Shown here: one piece after another, positions 8,151 to 16,317 of the stretch | Numbering within the stretch: the first letter of the stretch is position 1 | How the letters are laid out: each line of letters opens with the position of its first letter | Assembly (NCBI GenBank): GCA_002441555.1 | Contig: DJWK01000002.1 | Location: forward strand, 1 to 23,657 | DNA length: 23,657 nucleotides | Direction of reading: 5' to 3' | DNA from: Thermodesulfobacteriaceae bacterium UBA6232 | Lineage (GTDB): Bacteria; Desulfobacterota; Thermodesulfobacteria; Thermodesulfobacteriales; Thermodesulfobacteriaceae | The notes under the pieces: model-generated | Told to the model about the DNA's origin: nothing | Seen by the model: only the letters and a program-made list of their open reading frames with translations | The model's database searches: none | Made by a program: the position numbers and the translations under genes

Positions 8151-9047
8151 TTAAAGTTCCAACCAGGATTCTGAGAAAATAGTCTGCCCGCTAAGCACTT
8201 TATAAGTTTTATAAATTTCAAGCTCTTTGGGAGAAAGGGTCTTTGGATCAGGTTCATCTCCATCCATCATTCGATGAACAAGGGCTACCCAATCAGGGTG
8301 TTTTCCTTTGGCAATCTCAACAAGCTCCTTATCATAGACATCCACAATGGCACTGTAAATATTGTATTTCATAAGCATCATGAGAAGCACCCTGTTAAGA
8401 TAAGGCCTTAGATGAGAGGCAACCCCATTTGAGACATTGGAAAGGCCAACGGTGCTTTTTGCCCCTGGTGCAATATCCTGAAGCATGGAAAGGAAAAGCA
8501 AGGCCTCCTGAATCTGTTCAGCTCCAAGGGTTATGGGAGTAATAATGGGATCCACCCAGATTTTTTCATTGGGAATACCGTATTCATTTAGTTTCATTAT
8601 TAAATCCACAGCAAGGGCTGCCCTCTCATTGGCATCTCTTGGAAGTCCCTCAAGTCCCCAAAGAAGAGCCACCACATCACAACCAACTTCTGCAGCAAAA
8701 GGCCCAAGTTTTTCAAGCCTTTCAGGTTGAATAGAAATAGAGTTCATAAGAATTCTTGAGGGGTTTTTAGAGGCCCTAATTCCTGCAATCATGGCCTCAG
8801 GATTGGTAGTATCAAGAGATATGGGGGTATCAACTACCTCTTCAACAACCTTTACAATCCAGCTTGCAAGCTCTGGCCCGTCCTTCTTAGCAGGCCCAAT
8901 ATTTAAATCAAGGTAATCCGCACCAAGTTCTGTTTCCTCCTTAGCCATTTGCTGAATTGGGAGGCGATCCCTTTCTTTCATAGCTGTTCCAATTCTTTTA
9001 CTCATAATGTTTATACTTTCTGCAATACAAACCACAGTCTGGCTCAT
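8151..9047 (-). CDS. acsE: Methyltetrahydrofolate:corrinoid/iron-sulfur protein methyltransferase
   Basis: Moves the methyl group of methyl-THF to the cob(I)amide of the AcsC/AcsD corrinoid protein, linking the methyl branch to acetyl-CoA synthesis. The protein is 298 residues and has the pteridine-binding TIM barrel fold of the family: CIAESINIMS at strand 1, LGADYLDLNIGPAK with the pterin-binding Asp/Asn, TPISLDTTNPEAM, RILMNSIS, KIWVDPIITP and STVGLSNVSNGV. It is somewhat longer than Moorella AcsE (about 260 residues) because of a C-terminal extension after residue 255. ATG 9047 is preceded by GGAGGG at good spacing. It sits 60 bp after acsC and 56 bp before fdhA in the same direction, so is probably co-transcribed, although the AT-rich spacer upstream could hold an internal promoter. 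Confidence 0.95.
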   Translation of the reverse strand: MSQTVVCIAESINIMSKRIGTAMKERDRLPIQQMAKEETELGADYLDLNIGPAKKDGPELASWIVKVVEEVVDTPISLDTTNPEAMIAGIRASKNPSRILMNSISIQPERLEKLGPFAAEVGCDVVALLWGLEGLPRDANERAALAVDLIMKLNEYGIPNEKIWVDPIITPITLGAEQIQEALLFLSMLQDIAPGAKSTVGLSNVSNGVASHLRPYLNRVLLMMLMKYNIYSAIVDVYDKELVEIAKGKHPDWVALVHRMMDGDEPDPKTLSPKELEIYKTYKVLSGQTIFSESWLEL

Positions 9048-9072
9048 CTTTTATCCCTCCGCCCTTTATTTT

Positions 9073-9104
9073 ATTTATATAAAATATATAAAATTTATAT
9101 AAAA
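9073..9104. repeat. Two 12-bp direct repeats, each with a palindromic core, 20 bp apart
   Basis: In the acsC-acsE spacer the 12-mer ATTTATATAAAA occurs at 9073-9084 and again at 9093-9104. Each copy contains the 10-bp palindrome TTTATATAAA, and the two are exactly 20 bp apart, about two helical turns. A further TATATAAA lies between them. This could be a paired operator or an internal promoter region for acsE-fdhA, or simply low-complexity AT spacer DNA. Confidence 0.4.
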
Positions 9105-9107
9105 CCA

Positions 9108-10478
9108 TTAGGCAGCTTTTGCCTGCTCAAGCAATTCCGCAGAAACCTTCTTTAAAAAAGCAGGAAGCCCGCTTGCCTCCCTTGGCCCAACTAAAATCTC
9201 CCAGCCAGGAAGTTCCTCTTCAAGCTCACCCTTAATACCAGCAAGATATCCAGGGATGGCAAGTTTTCTATGCTTCACCTTTTCTTCAATTCCACATTTC
9301 TTTACAAATTCTGCAATGGTATCAGCCCCAAATTTTCCAGCAGCCCAGGCAGTAAGCACTGAAAGCCCATCGGTATTTTTAATTAAAAGCCAGGTGGGAA
9401 CCCTGCTTCCCTCAATCTCACCATTAACTATAAAATAGGTCAAGGCAAAGTTGCAGGTAATAACAACTGGTGACCATTCATCAGGTCCATTAACCGGATA
9501 AATTCCTTCCTCAACAACAAGGGGTTTCTGAGGATCCGTAAAGATATTCATCCGCTCAACAAGGAGATTGAAAAGACTTTCTGCCTTAAGATCAGAAAGA
9601 ATGATAAGGCTGGCATACTTTGCAACAAAGATTCCCGCAATAGAACTTTCAAGAAGATAATCATCGGTATATTTATATGGGAAAACCATAACAGGAAATC
9701 CAAAAGGCTTATAGCGCTTCTTTATAGCTGCCCTTCTTATAATAACAAGATCCTCAAAAAGCTCCCTCAAACCTTTAGAGCCAGGATCAAGCACAAGATC
9801 CTTTAGTCCCTTTTTTATGGCTTTGTCTGCAAGATCAGAAAGTTCATCTAAGGACTCAGCAGAAAGGACTAAGGGGGTTTTTGTTTCCTCAGCTAAACTT
9901 GTCATTTCATCAAAATTTTGAGAACTGGCTGCATAAATAAGAGGTTTAAAATCTCCGCAAAGGGAAATCCCTTTTTTTATAGCCTCAGAACTTCCTGAAA
10001 GGATAATCCCCACATGGGGAAGCTCCTCCCTTACCCTTTTTACAAGGGCTTCAAACTTTGAGAGATCCCCATCTCCTTCAAGCATAACAACTTCAGGCCT
10101 TAAAATTATCCCAACCCTTTCCCAAAAAAGCTTTTTATAAAGTTCAAGCCTTCTATTAATTTCAGAATCATCCATGGAAGCCTTTATAAAGGTTCCAATA
10201 GGTGGAGGGTTCTCAAAGCGTTTTTCATGCCTAAAAAGAACTGTCTCTCCACCAAGAGAATAGGTGTATTCACCCCCTCCAATTTTTACCGTTCTTATAG
10301 GGGGCGCAGTTGCCTCAGCTATTTCTTCAACCACCTTAGGATCCACATAGGGACAAGCGGTAATTTCAGCCTGCCCTGCAGCCACTTTCATAGCAAAGGC
10401 CATACAGGTGGGAAAACCACACTCCTTACAATTCTTCTTGGGAAGTTTCCCAAGAATTTGAATTCCCGTAAGTCCCAT
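9108..10478 (-). CDS. acsC: Corrinoid/iron-sulfur protein large (gamma) subunit
   Basis: Large subunit of the corrinoid iron-sulfur protein, which carries the methyl group from AcsE to the A-cluster of AcsB. 456 residues. The N-terminal [4Fe-4S] domain has Cys17, Cys20, Cys25 and Cys42 in NCKECGFPTC and ITACPY, the CX2CX4CX16C spacing of the family. The middle is a TIM barrel (about 100-320), and the C-terminal part (about 330-450) is the corrinoid-binding region with PVVITCNFALTYF and NTDGLSVLTAWAAGKFG. ATG 10478 has a GGAGG site just upstream. The gene follows acsB by 26 bp. Its partner, the small subunit AcsD, is not a separate gene here but the C-terminal part of the metF-acsD fusion two genes upstream. 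Confidence 0.96.
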   Translation of the reverse strand: MGLTGIQILGKLPKKNCKECGFPTCMAFAMKVAAGQAEITACPYVDPKVVEEIAEATAPPIRTVKIGGGEYTYSLGGETVLFRHEKRFENPPPIGTFIKASMDDSEINRRLELYKKLFWERVGIILRPEVVMLEGDGDLSKFEALVKRVREELPHVGIILSGSSEAIKKGISLCGDFKPLIYAASSQNFDEMTSLAEETKTPLVLSAESLDELSDLADKAIKKGLKDLVLDPGSKGLRELFEDLVIIRRAAIKKRYKPFGFPVMVFPYKYTDDYLLESSIAGIFVAKYASLIILSDLKAESLFNLLVERMNIFTDPQKPLVVEEGIYPVNGPDEWSPVVITCNFALTYFIVNGEIEGSRVPTWLLIKNTDGLSVLTAWAAGKFGADTIAEFVKKCGIEEKVKHRKLAIPGYLAGIKGELEEELPGWEILVGPREASGLPAFLKKVSAELLEQAKAA

Positions 10479-10504
10479 TCTCCTTTTCCTCCTTCTCTAA
10501 ATAT

Positions 10505-12727
10505 TTATACCAAGGGAGGGAGCTTAAGCACAGGATGATTCACCTTTTCAATCCAGGCCTTAACCTCTTCCTCGGTGGTGGCAACCGTCTCATCAGCTAT
10601 TTTATCTACAAGATCAGGAACTCCGAGCTCTTCAGCCCTTTTTTGAAGTTTTTCCCTCAATTCCTCCTTAAGCATCTTTGGCATCCAGACAACCCTCAAA
10701 AGACCACCCTCTGCCGCAAGAAATTTTTTGGAGGTTATATAATGTTTGGAAACTCCCATAAACCCAGGGGTCACCTGCCCCCCTCCCACCATTCCAGCAA
10801 GGGTTGAAAACTTCATTCCCGTAGGAGTCATTCCCATATAGTCTCTGTTAACAATCATAATACCGTTCACAGAAGGTAAAAGGGCTGCAATTCCCTCCAT
10901 GCATCCGCAAACCGTCATGGGATCAACAAGAATACTGTAAAGGCTAACTCTCTCAACAGCCCCACGGGAAGCCTGTTTAACATACTCATTTACTCCAGTG
11001 AATTGCCCAAGCACTGGATCTATCAACTCTCCCTTGGGAATGGGCTGATTTGGCCCTGTAGGATTAATCTGATAGCAGGCCTTTCCATCAAGCCAGTTGT
11101 ATGCCCCACAGGCTCCTACTCTCTCTGGAGTTATCACACATACATGATTGGGAGCAAAGCTCTGACAAAGGGTGCAAGAATAAAAAACATCCACGGTTTC
11201 ATCGGTAAGACCAGCAAGCCTTGCATCCCTTGCCTCATAAACCTTTTTGGCAAGCTCTATAATTTCCTTTACCCTATCCTCTTCAGTGTAAATGGTGACC
11301 TGACACTTATCCACAATGGCACCATATTCCTGTCTCAGCTTGGCATAAAGTATCTTTCCAATGTGTTCAAATTTAAAACCCTTTTCTACAGCTGCTTTAC
11401 TAAATCTCAACCACACAAAGTTTCTCTGTCCCACATGCATGATACCCTGGGCATAGTTTATAAGATGATGGAATTGTCTCTCAAGAATAGCCTCAAAGTC
11501 TTCCTGCATGTTAACCCCTGCAACTTTTACAACTACAGCAAAGGGAAGCACATAGGGAGGTCCTTTAATTCCAAGCTTTTCCACATCGCTTATCTCAGGC
11601 CCGATAACCTCAATCTTACCATCTTCTACCTCTTCAAGGGGCGCAGAAAGAAGAAGCTCCACCGCAGGAGACCTTCCACCTCCGCATTCAAGATAAAGAT
11701 CATCCTTTCTCACCCTTTCACCTTCAAAAGCCGGAGCGTAAGCCACAGGAATGTCAAGCTTAACAGCTGTTACCTTTAAACCCCTTACTTCAACAGCTCT
11801 GTCCACAATCTCCTCATGGGGAACTCTTGAGACCACATGTTCATAAGTGCAAATTCCGTATGGTTTAATTTCAGGTATATCCCAGTCAGAAATAACAGGA
11901 AAGCCCCAATTTATGGCACCAGCTCCATTAGCATACCACTCATCACTCACAGGCCCAAAGGTAATAACAAAAGCAAAGGTTCTATCCTTGTTATAAAGAA
12001 GGTTCCCAAGATAATCTCCAGGTTTAATTCCTCCAAAGGACATAGCCACCCTGCAGGCAAATCCAATGGCAAAAACCACTGAGGTATAATCTGGTCCAAA
12101 GGGAATTAAACGGGTAGGCCAGCCAAGCTGAACCCCCGCCTCCTTCAACAAATAGGGCATATAAACTCCGTTTGTCTGATCGTGCATAAAAACATAAAGG
12201 TTCTTCTCTAAAAGCTCTTGAGCAATACGCTGGGCAGTTTCCTTATCTGGAGGTGCTCCGAGAATAGCAGCAAATCCAGGAGCAGTTCCATCAACAAATT
12301 CAACTCCTCTCTTTCTAAAAATAACGTCATCTGCTGCTCCAAGCCAGATATTATCTCCCACTGGCTCCTCAGTCTTGGTATAAAAATTAGGCTCCTCAAG
12401 ATATCTTATGGCCTCAATAATTTCCTCGGCAAAAAAAGTGGCCATCCCCGCATCAAGAGCAGGCCCAAGATAGGGAAGCCAAGTCTTCTCAGATGGAATC
12501 TCAGGTAAAAGCCTTTTTGCCTCCTGAAGAACCTCCTCGCAGTCTCCCAGTCTTTTTACAGGATATCCAAGCATAGCGTATATAATGGGAAGATAATAGG
12601 CAGTATTGGGAAAACCAATTTCAGCCTCTTTCCCGAATTTTTTAACAGCCTCTTCATACTTTTCCCAGGCACGCTCAACAATTTTATGCGCACCCCTTAT
12701 CGCTGCAGTTGCAATAATTTTTGACAT
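10505..12727 (-). CDS. acsB: CO-methylating acetyl-CoA synthase (ACS, alpha/beta subunit)
   Basis: Makes acetyl-CoA from CO, the methyl-corrinoid protein and CoA at the Ni-Ni-[4Fe-4S] A-cluster. The 740 residues include every A-cluster ligand: Cys518, Cys521, Cys530 and Cys540 in FYSCTLC, HVCVITPERVGACG, and Cys607/Cys609 in VCGCMEG. All are offset by +12 from Moorella Cys506/509/518/528/595/597, so spacing is fully conserved. It retains the N-terminal CODH-binding domain, so it is the bacterial type rather than the shorter archaeal CdhC. ATG 12727 is preceded by GGGGGG. It lies 16 bp after the metF-acsD fusion and 26 bp before acsC, in the same operon. Confidence 0.97.
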   Translation of the reverse strand: MSKIIATAAIRGAHKIVERAWEKYEEAVKKFGKEAEIGFPNTAYYLPIIYAMLGYPVKRLGDCEEVLQEAKRLLPEIPSEKTWLPYLGPALDAGMATFFAEEIIEAIRYLEEPNFYTKTEEPVGDNIWLGAADDVIFRKRGVEFVDGTAPGFAAILGAPPDKETAQRIAQELLEKNLYVFMHDQTNGVYMPYLLKEAGVQLGWPTRLIPFGPDYTSVVFAIGFACRVAMSFGGIKPGDYLGNLLYNKDRTFAFVITFGPVSDEWYANGAGAINWGFPVISDWDIPEIKPYGICTYEHVVSRVPHEEIVDRAVEVRGLKVTAVKLDIPVAYAPAFEGERVRKDDLYLECGGGRSPAVELLLSAPLEEVEDGKIEVIGPEISDVEKLGIKGPPYVLPFAVVVKVAGVNMQEDFEAILERQFHHLINYAQGIMHVGQRNFVWLRFSKAAVEKGFKFEHIGKILYAKLRQEYGAIVDKCQVTIYTEEDRVKEIIELAKKVYEARDARLAGLTDETVDVFYSCTLCQSFAPNHVCVITPERVGACGAYNWLDGKACYQINPTGPNQPIPKGELIDPVLGQFTGVNEYVKQASRGAVERVSLYSILVDPMTVCGCMEGIAALLPSVNGIMIVNRDYMGMTPTGMKFSTLAGMVGGGQVTPGFMGVSKHYITSKKFLAAEGGLLRVVWMPKMLKEELREKLQKRAEELGVPDLVDKIADETVATTEEEVKAWIEKVNHPVLKLPPLV

Positions 12728-12743
12728 AAACTCAACCCCCCTT

Positions 12744-15236
12744 CTAACTCAAACTTAATCCTTTAAAAAGCTCTTTACAGAGCTCAACTGCCTTAGGATG
12801 TCTCATTATTAAAAGGTCTCCCCCTGCTAAGGCAAGGGTTACCCCTGTTAAAGCCTCCATAAGAATACCCCTTGACTCAGCCTCTCCCATTAGGTCATCT
12901 GTTGGAAGCCCTGCTTCTTTGGTCTTCCATACCTCCTTTCCTATACTGCAAATAAAGGGCACCTGAAGCTTGGTATCCTGGGCAAAAAGGGCTGCAAGCC
13001 TTATCCTCTCCATAACTGAATAGGTATATTCAAGACCGTATCCAAGGGCACCAATGGAGGGATCCATAAGAATTTTGTCAAGGGAAAGCCCCATGTTTTC
13101 AAGAAGAATATTTAATTGCTTGGCAAGATTTACATCAATAGGGCTTGAGGCGATAACTGGAAGATTATATCCCATGGCCACAGCTGCCAAGGTTCTATGA
13201 TTGGCTTCCACAATGGGACCAATTACCGCCCCTCTTTCCCCCACAATATCTGCCACCTCTCTTAAAACCTCTACATCCTTTTCGGCATTTCCAGAACCCC
13301 AGATAATTAAAGGCACATCCACTGCCTTAGCAACGGCCTCTGTAATCTTTTTGGCGTGATCAGGTGGAAGATTTAAAAAGTTCGGGTCTGTTCCCACAAG
13401 ATAAAGACAAACTGCTTCAGCTCCGTATTCCTCCACACACTTTTTAGCCCAAAGGGCAGGATCATGAAAAACATCACTGTAATACTTGGCAAGACTCTCT
13501 GGCCAGTCTTCAGGCTTTACATCAAGGATTTCAAGGGCAAATTTAACCCCATTTCTCATCTCTCCCTCAAAGAAATGAAAATTAAGCCCAGAAACTCCTC
13601 CAACCTTTATGACCTTATCACCTTTACCAATAACTACCTCTTTAATCTCACCGGTTGCCTTCTCAAGATAAAGATCCTGGGGAATATTTTTAGCCCTCTC
13701 AGAAAGAGGCCTATATATACCCTTTAAACCACCTATTTTTATAGCTTCAGGTTTAGCCTCTATCTTTACCTCTGGTTTTATTTCAGGCTTAACTTCTAGT
13801 TTTTCCTCAGGTTTTTCCTCAGGAACTGCTTTTACCTCGGGCTTTTCTTCAATTATTGGCTTCTCTTCAACAACAGGTTTTTCTTCTATCTTTAACTCTT
13901 CCTTGGGTTTTATTTCCTCTACTTTAACCTCAACCTTAACCTCTGGCTTTTCCTCAATTTTAACTTCAGGTTTAACTTCAGGCTTTGGCTTTTCCTCAGG
14001 TTTTCTTACAACTTCCTTTATAACAGGCCTTGCCTCTTTTTTCTTCAAAAACTCCTCTTCAAGCCTTGCAATTCCCTCTTCAAGAGATTCCATTCCTGCT
14101 TTGATATTTTTCAAACTTGCCTTAAGATCTGAAAGAATCTCAATAAGAGTAAAGATTTTTTCATCAGCCATTTCTCCCTCCAGAGGAACTTCTTTTTCTA
14201 TCACCTTCTCAACAATAACTTCAACGGGTTTTTCCACAATCTTTTCAACAATTACCTCAACGGGCTTTTCAACCACCTTCTCAACCACTTTTTCTACCAC
14301 AAAAGGTGGCGTAAACTCAGGCACTCCATCTCTGGGATAAAGCCCTGCCCTTTTTACAATCTCTGGAACAGCCTCTTCCCACTCAATAGCCATAATGTGA
14401 ACCCCGCAAACCCCAGGAATCTCCCTTACCTGCTGAATAATATCTACTGCAATCTGTATGCCTTCCTCTTTTTTATCTTTTGCATCTTCAAGCCTTTTTA
14501 TCACCTCATCAGGCACCTCAAGCCCAGGCACATGGTATTTCATATACTTAGCCATCGCAAGAGACTTGGGCGGAGTAATTCCAGCAAGAATGTAAACCCT
14601 CTCAAGAAGCCCAAGTTCTTTACATTTTTCCATAAACTTTCTAAATTTTTCCACATTATAAATAATCTGGGTCTGAATAAATCTTGCTCCTGCATTCACC
14701 TTTTTTGCCAGTCTATAGGGCCTAAAGTCAAAGGGTTCTGCAAAGGGATTTTCTGCAGCCCCAAGAAAAAAATAGGGCCTTTTTCCCTTTATTTCCTCTC
14801 CATTTTCAAATCTTCCTTCATTTAAGCCCTTAACAAGCCTTAAAAGTTGCACGGAATCTAAATCAAAAACAGGCTTAGCCTCTGGATGGTTCCCAAACTT
14901 GGGATGATCTCCTGTTAAACAAAGAAGATTTTTTATCCCAAGGGTACTTGCTCCAAGAAGATCTGCCTGAATTCCTATGCGATTTCTGTCTCTGCAGGTC
15001 ATCTGCATAACCGGCTCAAGCCCCTCACTCATAATAAGAACAGCTGAAGCCATGCTTGAAACCCGCACAACTGCAGTCTGGCAGTCTGTAATATTTACGG
15101 CATCAACATAACCCTTTAAAATCTTTGCCTTTTTCTTTATAACCTCAGGATCGGCATTTCTCGGAGGCCCAATCTCCGCAGTAACTACAAATTTCCCAGC
15201 CTCAAGAAGACTTTCAAGATGGCTTTTCCCTTCCAA
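12744..15236 (-). CDS. metF-acsD: Fusion of methylenetetrahydrofolate reductase (MetF) and corrinoid/Fe-S protein small subunit (AcsD)
   Basis: One uninterrupted 830-residue frame. Residues 1-303 are MetF: TIM barrel with TAEIGPPRNADPE (Glu21), VMQMTCRDRNR, LLCLTGDHPKFG (Asp110) and RFIQTQIIYN; this reduces methylene-THF to methyl-THF. Residues 304-500 are a linker: VVEK/PVEVIVEK repeats (313-350), a likely coiled coil (356-402) and a Lys/Glu/Pro-rich tract (403-498). Residues 500-830 are AcsD/CdhD: KIGGLKGIYRPL, GGVSGLNFHFFEGEMRN, MDPSIGALGYGLEYTYSVMER and LTGVTLALAGGDLLIMRHP; this forms the corrinoid protein with AcsC. The start is TTG 15236, chosen because GGAGGG (15250-15245) lies 8 nt upstream, inside the metV stop region, and the protein then begins just before the MetF core. 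It follows metV by 2 bp. An internal ATG with its own ribosome site could also give free AcsD (separate entry). Fusion of these two enzymes is unusual to my knowledge. Confidence 0.93.
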   Translation of the reverse strand: MEGKSHLESLLEAGKFVVTAEIGPPRNADPEVIKKKAKILKGYVDAVNITDCQTAVVRVSSMASAVLIMSEGLEPVMQMTCRDRNRIGIQADLLGASTLGIKNLLCLTGDHPKFGNHPEAKPVFDLDSVQLLRLVKGLNEGRFENGEEIKGKRPYFFLGAAENPFAEPFDFRPYRLAKKVNAGARFIQTQIIYNVEKFRKFMEKCKELGLLERVYILAGITPPKSLAMAKYMKYHVPGLEVPDEVIKRLEDAKDKKEEGIQIAVDIIQQVREIPGVCGVHIMAIEWEEAVPEIVKRAGLYPRDGVPEFTPPFVVEKVVEKVVEKPVEVIVEKIVEKPVEVIVEKVIEKEVPLEGEMADEKIFTLIEILSDLKASLKNIKAGMESLEEGIARLEEEFLKKKEARPVIKEVVRKPEEKPKPEVKPEVKIEEKPEVKVEVKVEEIKPKEELKIEEKPVVEEKPIIEEKPEVKAVPEEKPEEKLEVKPEIKPEVKIEAKPEAIKIGGLKGIYRPLSERAKNIPQDLYLEKATGEIKEVVIGKGDKVIKVGGVSGLNFHFFEGEMRNGVKFALEILDVKPEDWPESLAKYYSDVFHDPALWAKKCVEEYGAEAVCLYLVGTDPNFLNLPPDHAKKITEAVAKAVDVPLIIWGSGNAEKDVEVLREVADIVGERGAVIGPIVEANHRTLAAVAMGYNLPVIASSPIDVNLAKQLNILLENMGLSLDKILMDPSIGALGYGLEYTYSVMERIRLAALFAQDTKLQVPFICSIGKEVWKTKEAGLPTDDLMGEAESRGILMEALTGVTLALAGGDLLIMRHPKAVELCKELFKGLSLS
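13743..14030 (-). repeat. Lys/Glu/Pro-rich low-complexity linker of MetF-AcsD
   Basis: Codes for about 96 residues (403-498) built almost only of K, E, P, V and I, with recurring units such as EEKPEVK, KPEVKIE and VKPEIKPEVK. Such tracts are usually extended and flexible. It directly precedes the AcsD domain. The opposite strand has an open frame of serine/threonine-rich sequence here, which is a by-product of the composition. Confidence 0.75.
14169..14181 (-). promoter_or_regulatory. Internal ribosome binding site and ATG inside metF-acsD
   Basis: Within the linker, the minus strand reads GGAGG (14181-14177), a 5-nt spacer, then ATG (14171-14169), in frame with AcsD. Starting here would give a 475-residue protein, coiled coil plus Lys/Glu/Pro tract plus AcsD. 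The site is as good as those in front of acsC or mvhD. It codes for L-E-G-E-M inside the fusion. It may be a relic of a once separate acsD or an active second start; sequence alone cannot decide. Confidence 0.55.
14187..14300 (-). repeat. VEK/PVEVIVEK repeat segment of MetF-AcsD
   Basis: Residues 313-350 repeat VVEK three times and then PVEVIVEK(I/V) twice. The repetition is also visible in the DNA. It forms the first part of the linker after the MetF barrel, just before the internal ATG, and is the stretch that must have been read in frame to join the two genes. Confidence 0.75.
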
Positions 15237-15238
15237 GG

Positions 15239-15919
15239 CTATTTCCCTCCGTTCAGTCTCAAATCTTCTCTAATTCTAACCCTAAGTCCATCTCCACCAG
15301 CAGGTCTCCAATCTTTTGGTTCCCATATTTCCATAAGTCTCTCAAGCTCACCCCGAGCTTTTAGTCTCTCCACAATCTCATGCCATATGCAGGGCATATC
15401 CTTTCTTACCTCACATCTTCCCTCTTGAGAACCTCCACAGGGTCCATTTAGTAAGTTTTTGGCACATCTTGCAATGGGGCAAAGCCCTCCTGTTTTATCA
15501 ATTATGCAATCTCCACAGCCACGACACTTTTCAACCCACTCCCCAAGGGCAAGATTGGCTCCATAAAAAGTGGTATCAACCCCGGGATAAACCCTTACAT
15601 CAGGATATAAATCTGCTATAAGATTGACCCCCACTCCGCAGGCAAGACTTACCACGGCTTCAACCTCATCTTTAAACCCTTTCAAGGGCTCAAGATATTC
15701 AGGATCACACTGCCTAATAAAGGTGGCTTCAAGAACTTCAATGGGCTTTCCTTGAAGACTTCTTGCAAGTCTTATAGCTTCAGCCATTATGGCTACCTCT
15801 CTATCTCCCCCTGCAGAACATACTGCCACACATCCCCGACAACCAAGCACAAGCACCTTTTCATAATTTTCAATATTGGCAAGTATCTCAGGGATAGGCC
15901 TTCTTTCTGCAATAATCAT
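15239..15919 (-). CDS. metV: MetV, zinc/iron-sulfur partner of methylenetetrahydrofolate reductase
   Basis: Cysteine-rich partner of MetF in acetogen-type methylene-THF reductases (MTHFR C-terminal family). It passes electrons to the MetF flavin. 226 residues. Clusters of cysteines: Cys27, 30, 34 in LGCRGCVAVC, then Cys132, 135, 138, 147, 152, 161 and 169 in KCRGCGDC, GGLCPIARC and NGPCGGSQEGRC. These match metal-binding positions of the family. ATG 15919 overlaps the preceding mvhD-like stop by 4 bases (ATGA) and has AAAGGAGAG upstream. It is followed by the TTG start of metF-acsD 2 bp after its TAG, so the MetV and MetF parts are made from tightly coupled reading frames. Confidence 0.93.
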   Translation of the reverse strand: MIIAERRPIPEILANIENYEKVLVLGCRGCVAVCSAGGDREVAIMAEAIRLARSLQGKPIEVLEATFIRQCDPEYLEPLKGFKDEVEAVVSLACGVGVNLIADLYPDVRVYPGVDTTFYGANLALGEWVEKCRGCGDCIIDKTGGLCPIARCAKNLLNGPCGGSQEGRCEVRKDMPCIWHEIVERLKARGELERLMEIWEPKDWRPAGGDGLRVRIREDLRLNGGK

Positions 15920-16317
15920 TTCTTTTCTCTCTCCTTTAACTCAAGATTTAAAATATCTTTATAAAAGGCCTTGGCCTTTTCAATAAAATCTCCCCCATCA
16001 AGTCTATCCACAAAAAACATCTTTATTCTCTCAGACTCAAGGCCAATTTCCTCAATTATCTTTTGAGCGCCAAGAACTCGCTTCTCCGCCCTCTCACTAC
16101 CTCTTCCATTATGACAGGTACCTGGCAGACAGCCTGCAACCATAACCCCTTTTGCTCCCTCCCTTAAGGCTCTAAGCATATCAGTAATCTCAATTTTTCC
16201 AGAACAGGGAAATCTCTTAATCTCAAGATTTACCGGAATCTCAAGAAAATCTTCTCTATCAGAAAGATTGGTATAATTACAGCAAAGAATGGCAAGTTTA
16301 AGCCCATTTTTTGACAT
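15916..16317 (-). CDS. MvhD-like hydrogenase delta/iron-sulfur subunit (cysteine form, second copy)
   Basis: Small electron-transfer protein of the MvhD/FlpD family, which carries a [2Fe-2S] cluster and normally docks on HdrA. 133 residues. Conserved cysteines are Cys12-Cys13 in ILCCNYT, Cys38 in RFPCSGKI, and Cys63 and Cys68 in AGCLPGTCHNGRGSERAEKR. The segment where the upstream paralogue has C-H-W-U-C is C-C-N-Y-T here, so the position equivalent to Sec is not a cysteine. ATG 16317 directly follows the hdrC stop (TAAATG) with GGAGGT 11 nt upstream. The stop TGA overlaps the metV ATG. Having two MvhD-like proteins in one set suggests that one docks to HdrA and the other bridges to MetV/MetF; this is inference. 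Confidence 0.88.
   Translation of the reverse strand: MSKNGLKLAILCCNYTNLSDREDFLEIPVNLEIKRFPCSGKIEITDMLRALREGAKGVMVAGCLPGTCHNGRGSERAEKRVLGAQKIIEEIGLESERIKMFFVDRLDGGDFIEKAKAFYKDILNLELKEREKK

Noticed and set aside
11003..11779. 258-codon open frame on the plus strand inside acsB
   Set aside because: It is antisense to the highly conserved ACS gene, has no recognisable domain, and follows from codon composition.
13903..14340. 145-codon Ser/Thr-rich open frame on the plus strand
   Set aside because: It mirrors the Lys/Glu/Pro/Val repeat linker of metF-acsD; low complexity in one strand makes an open frame in the other.
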